A stretch of 64,000 nucleotides of DNA, from NCBI RefSeq assembly GCF_000003815.2, contig NC_049993.1, positions 12,453,189-12,517,188 of the forward strand, in the 5' to 3' direction. The position numbers and the translations under genes are program-made. How positions within the stretch are numbered: position 1 is the first letter of the stretch; every line of letters begins with the position of its first letter. This document shows, one piece after another, positions 60,421-64,000 of this stretch. The stretch comes from Branchiostoma floridae (Eukaryota > Chordata > Leptocardii > Amphioxiformes > Branchiostomatidae). Below the pieces are notes generated by a model. The model was not told the origin of the DNA. It saw nothing but the letters and a program-made list of their open reading frames with translations, and did not search any database.

Positions 60421-61964
60421 ACGCAGGCACTTTTGAGAAAGATAGATATCGAAGTTACAGTGCACTTAGTGTTCCTATCAAGCAACGAAAATATGAGATC
60501 CGTCAATTAGGCTAGTACTAGCATGTTAACTTTGTACATAGTATACGTCATCGATCATCCAGAGTAACAAAGGTCCTTATCATCATTTCAGCTATGACAA
60601 GAGCAATATTTAGACTTATGGATGGCTCCTATTAGATGATTGAACACGAGTATTAAAGACGATATTACATATTTCTAGGTCACCTGCCATAACCCCTAAG
60701 CTGTAGTAAAATGTAAAAAAACAAGACCGTCAAATTTCTGATAAAAGAAGTATAGTGGCCGTAAAGTACAACTGCATGCTTGAATTTTCCGATTTACCAA
60801 GAATATACATTTACAACAGATTCCACCCCAATGATCGCACAACTTTATAGGGACCCAATAAGCCGAAAGCTAGCTGCCAATAACTCTTAGTAAAACGTTT
60901 AACCAATGACATAATGAACGGCCATTAACTACACCGCTTCCTAAGGAAATGTTACACCGGACTGCGCATTTATCGAAAATAAGAAGAAGACAGCCATCTT
61001 CAATAGATATGGTCTCCATAGACACTATCAATCCCCTACGGCAGTCTCCCCTTTGTATGCCGTTGTGATTCCATCTCCATTAACGCGCGGCCCATGTGTC
61101 CTAAAGAGACGATTAGTCCTTCTCGTCTCTTCCTTTGAGAGATTACAATCAAAGCGGGGAGGCGAGGTCGTCCTCCTGATTTCAGCACACGAGCTTTGTT
61201 CACCTAATGGCGGAGGGGTTTTGCTCCGGAGATGATAAAGCGAGGCGGCGGATGAATGAGATGTCGGAATCGTTGCACGGTCTTTATCGACTGCGAGGCA
61301 ATTTGGGCAGGTAATTGCCGTCAGTCTAATATGGCAACGGTCTTAATCCCTGGTAATGCGAGGAGAACATTCGATTCGTGGTGCATCAAACTGTGCAATA
61401 GACAAAGTTTGAATCGCATCCAATAAAATAGAGTTTCAAAACTTCGTAAGACAAAGTAAAAGACATTACTTCTAAATCTGTAGTTTACCTTTGTAATGTT
61501 CTATAATCTAAGCTTGATCTCAACACTAGATCGTGAAGATTAAGACAACTTCGGATATATTTAGGTAAAAGAATTGGTACGAGTATTCAAGATATTGAAC
61601 AGTTTCAACACTATGTAAGAGTTATTCTTGATAACATGTTGGTAACATTATGACATCTATACAAATATATATATATGTGCGGCGCCAAGAATTCGGCGCC
61701 AAGATATTCAGAACTGGATATACTCTGATGCATATTCATATTGGTATCTCTGCGTATATGCATTTATCTTCAAAGACGAACGCATTCTTCCGAAAGTTAA
61801 AGCTGGCTGTTAGAAATCGAAGAAAGTAAACATGGTAGCAATCCCTCAAAAAACAAAGCTTCTATCAATTAGTACTTTATTGTTGACTTTGCATAGAGAT
61901 TTCAGAGTCCCGATAGACTTTAAAAATGACCTTTGAACAGGACATAACGTTCGTCACATTATCA

Positions 61965-62800
61965 TTCCCTTTGTCTTACCTTACCTTACCTTAGACCTTA
62001 GGTCCTCCTGTGCCATTGTCTATGTAATGCCAATGTTCATGCTGATTCTTCCAGGCTGGTGCATCATATTTCAAAGTTCAAGCTAGTATATCTGAACGTT
62101 ACGATGAGCATATCAAATAATGTTTTTTTTCCAATAAAATGAGTCACAAATAAGCGATACTAACGTTACAATGATCATAAATTAAGTCTTTTTAATATAA
62201 TGAGTCATGAATAATCGATACTCTTGGTGTTTGTCCAATGAATGGCTGATTTTCAGATCATTTCAGGTTACTTGAGGTTATTGTCCTCCTTGTATAATGG
62301 AGGAGCTGAGAGATTCCCGGAAAGTTAAACCAGGCAGGTTTGATTAATGACATTATAGGATTAGCATTCCCTCTATCTATGTAATGCCGATGTCCTTGCT
62401 GATTCTTACAGGCTGGTGCATCATATTTCAAAGTTCAAGCTAGTATTTCTTAACGTTATGATAATCATAAATAATGTTTTTTAAGGAAATGGGTAAAAAG
62501 AGTGATTTTCTTGGGATTTTTTTTAACAAAAACTACAAAAAATCCCGCTATTATCTAGGGGGTGACCCTCTTGAAACTATGTCTACAGGTAAGCCGTATA
62601 TAATGGGAAATACGTGTTGTGTACCGTTGAACCTCCAAGGCGATGATCCGTTTTATATCCTTGTGGATTCCAATATATTGCTGACTTTCAGATTATTTCA
62701 GGTTATTTGAGGTTATTGACCTCCTTATGTATAATGGAGGAGCTGACAGATTCCCGGAAAGTTAAACCAGGCAGGTCTGATTGATAGGATTATAGGATTA
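61965..62800 (+). repeat. Two-copy long tandem duplication (about 360-440 bp unit)
   Basis: AGGCTGGTGCATCATATTTC with following TTCAAGCTAGTAT occurs at 62053 and 62410. TTTCAGGTTA(C/T)TTGAGGTTATTG...AGGAGCTGA(G/C)AGATTCCCGG occurs at about 62265-62320 and 62697-62757. The middle differs. Copy 1 has an internal 66-bp duplication (ACGTTAC(G/A)ATGA...TCGATACT type, 62097 and 62164). Copy 2 has about 190 bp of unrelated sequence (about 62485-62675) holding a hairpin GGGATTTTTT/AAAAAATCCC at 62513-62546. Confidence 0.85.
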
Positions 62801-63942
62801 GCTTTCCTGATGAGGTCATCAGGGCGAGCACTGATTGGGTGGTGCGAACAGGGCGTTAAATCTAGAACAAATCCTTCAAGACCAGGATGGAAGATGACCT
62901 GCAGTTGTTTTGGATTGTATTGCGAAGGTAAAAGAAACGAAAGTATGATTATATATCAAATGTAAAGAAGTTTGTTTGTTTATTTTGAAGCTACAAATAT
63001 ATGTATATTCATCAAGGGTTGGAGTATATGGTATCAAAAGGTCAGGTCATTTGAAGTAATGACGGAATAAAATGCCGTGTGAGCGAAGCGGCTACAATGT
63101 GGCAATGTGATCATGCTTACCCCTCAGCACATCAGGTTTTCGAATTGTAACTGAGCAGTATATAGATTCAGCAAATTATTTTTGTAGTGCACTATTCAAC
63201 TCTTCACTTCCTTCTACATTTGCTTAGGCTAACGTAACATTTGCACAAAGGGCAGTTTTGGGGAACGAAAAGTATGACATAAAAGACAACAAAACACAAA
63301 ACGGACCAAAAGTAATTCAACGGCATACTGTACCATGTGCATATTTATTGGCATTAACTTTATTTTTTTCTTTTCCGCAAACAGCCCGGCCTGGCCCCGA
63401 GTAGAAAATGTGACATAGGCCGTAGTGTTTAGTGGCACTGCCTTAGTGACTTCGATTCCAATCCACTCAGTGATGACAGACCATCTCATTAGCCTAACGC
63501 CCCCCTCCCATCGCGCCTGCTCCAACCCATTTACTCCTCGCTAACTTAATTTTGACACATTCCGTGACCCTGCCGGCTCCAGCCGTGTTTATTAGTATTA
63601 GACATCGTAAAGACGACACTTTTATTACCGTCCCGCAGCCTTAAGGGTTAATGTAAAGGTAAAGTGAATGCCAGGTACAATGATAACTTATTTATATTAT
63701 TACTCATAACCGTCGGGCTGTATCGTTACGGTAATAACTTTGAGGCATTAGCTAGTAGTGCAGATTAGTTGGAAGAAAAATTAAAGTTTCCTCTGACGTA
63801 ATGGATGAAGCATTTATGCCATTTTGATACTGGCATCCTGATCAAATTTGATCCTCGTGATTGACATGAAACATCATCTGAAAGTTATCTAGAGGACGTC
63901 TTAGGGGAAGGACGGAGGACAGGACCTAGGGGTCATCCGAGC

Positions 63943-64000
63943 TAAAGGTGCCCTCTCACCGCACTTGTGTCAAGCTTGCGTCACTGCGGGGTTCGTTCAC
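63943..64000. mobile_element. Left end of a second MITE copy, cut by window edge
   Basis: CTAAAGGTG, then C(T)CTCAC-GCACTTG and CACTGCGGG(G/T)TTCGTTCAC line up without a gap with 9492-9550, the left arm of the MITE at 9.5 kb. Divergence is moderate, about 10 substitutions in 59 bp. The rest of the element lies beyond 64000. Confidence 0.8.

Larger units (their letters stand above)
59913..63942 (-). other. Upstream intron of gene B or 5' flank (at least 4 kb)
   Basis: No Ig-like exon on the minus strand to the window edge. It contains the CA microsatellite (60306-60420), an internally repeated region (61965-62800) and a minus-strand open frame at 63229-63525 without recognisable domain. Confidence 0.55.

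Noticed and set aside
60159-60515. Open frames of Val-Cys or His-Thr repeats
   Set aside because: Direct translation of the (CA)n microsatellite.
1-64000. CRISPR arrays, rRNA genes, bacterial operon signals
   Set aside because: None seen. Tandem arrays have long, diverged units without uniform spacers, and the sequence is eukaryotic.

Overview
This is a 64 kb piece of an animal nuclear genome. The signs are split coding exons with GT-AG introns, polyadenylation signals, a LINE-type reverse transcriptase ORF, terminal-inverted-repeat DNA transposons, a tRNA-derived SINE and many microsatellites. There are no operons, CRISPR arrays or rRNA genes. The repeat density, the short inverted-repeat elements and the secreted or membrane immunoglobulin-superfamily (IgSF) genes with all phase-1 introns fit a marine invertebrate deuterostome. 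A lancelet (Branchiostoma) is my best guess, inferred from general familiarity and not from a search. One 100-N assembly gap lies at 9186-9285.

Layout. 1-4.6 kb: no recognisable gene; a few short repeats and an RFX-like palindrome. 4.7-7.6 kb: a LINE copy on + with a 933-codon uninterrupted ORF (reverse transcriptase plus C-terminal zinc knuckle), apparently 5' truncated so that the endonuclease is missing. 7.6-29.9 kb: gene-poor, with a long-TIR MITE (9.5 kb), a hAT-type element with a perfect 8-bp target duplication (18.2 kb), a pogo/Tigger-like MITE (24.8 kb), an AATAC pentanucleotide microsatellite (23.2 kb) and minor tandem repeats. 29.9-37.8 kb: a repeat hub with three unrelated degenerate tandem arrays (about 260, 160 and 245 bp units), a decayed reverse-transcriptase relic and three copies of a tRNA-derived SINE.

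39.9-50.6 kb: gene A on +, four coding exons joined in frame to 495 residues. It has a signal peptide, an N-terminal V-like Ig domain without the canonical cysteines, two conventional Ig domains, a short Pro/Val/Glu repeat stalk, one transmembrane helix and a 35-residue tail. 58.8-59.9 kb: the last two coding exons of gene B on -, clearly paralogous to the last Ig and transmembrane/tail exons of gene A. Its 5' exons lie beyond the right edge. A and B are convergent (tail to tail), about 8.3 kb apart, with matching intron phase and almost the same last-intron length (465 and 464 bp), so they look like an inverted duplication. The two proteins probably act as cell-surface adhesion or recognition receptors whose tails have diverged: A carries a Y-A-N motif, B does not.

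The most interesting biology is the A/B receptor pair. The remainder is a well-preserved sample of small transposons and tandem arrays. All domain and family calls were made by eye.
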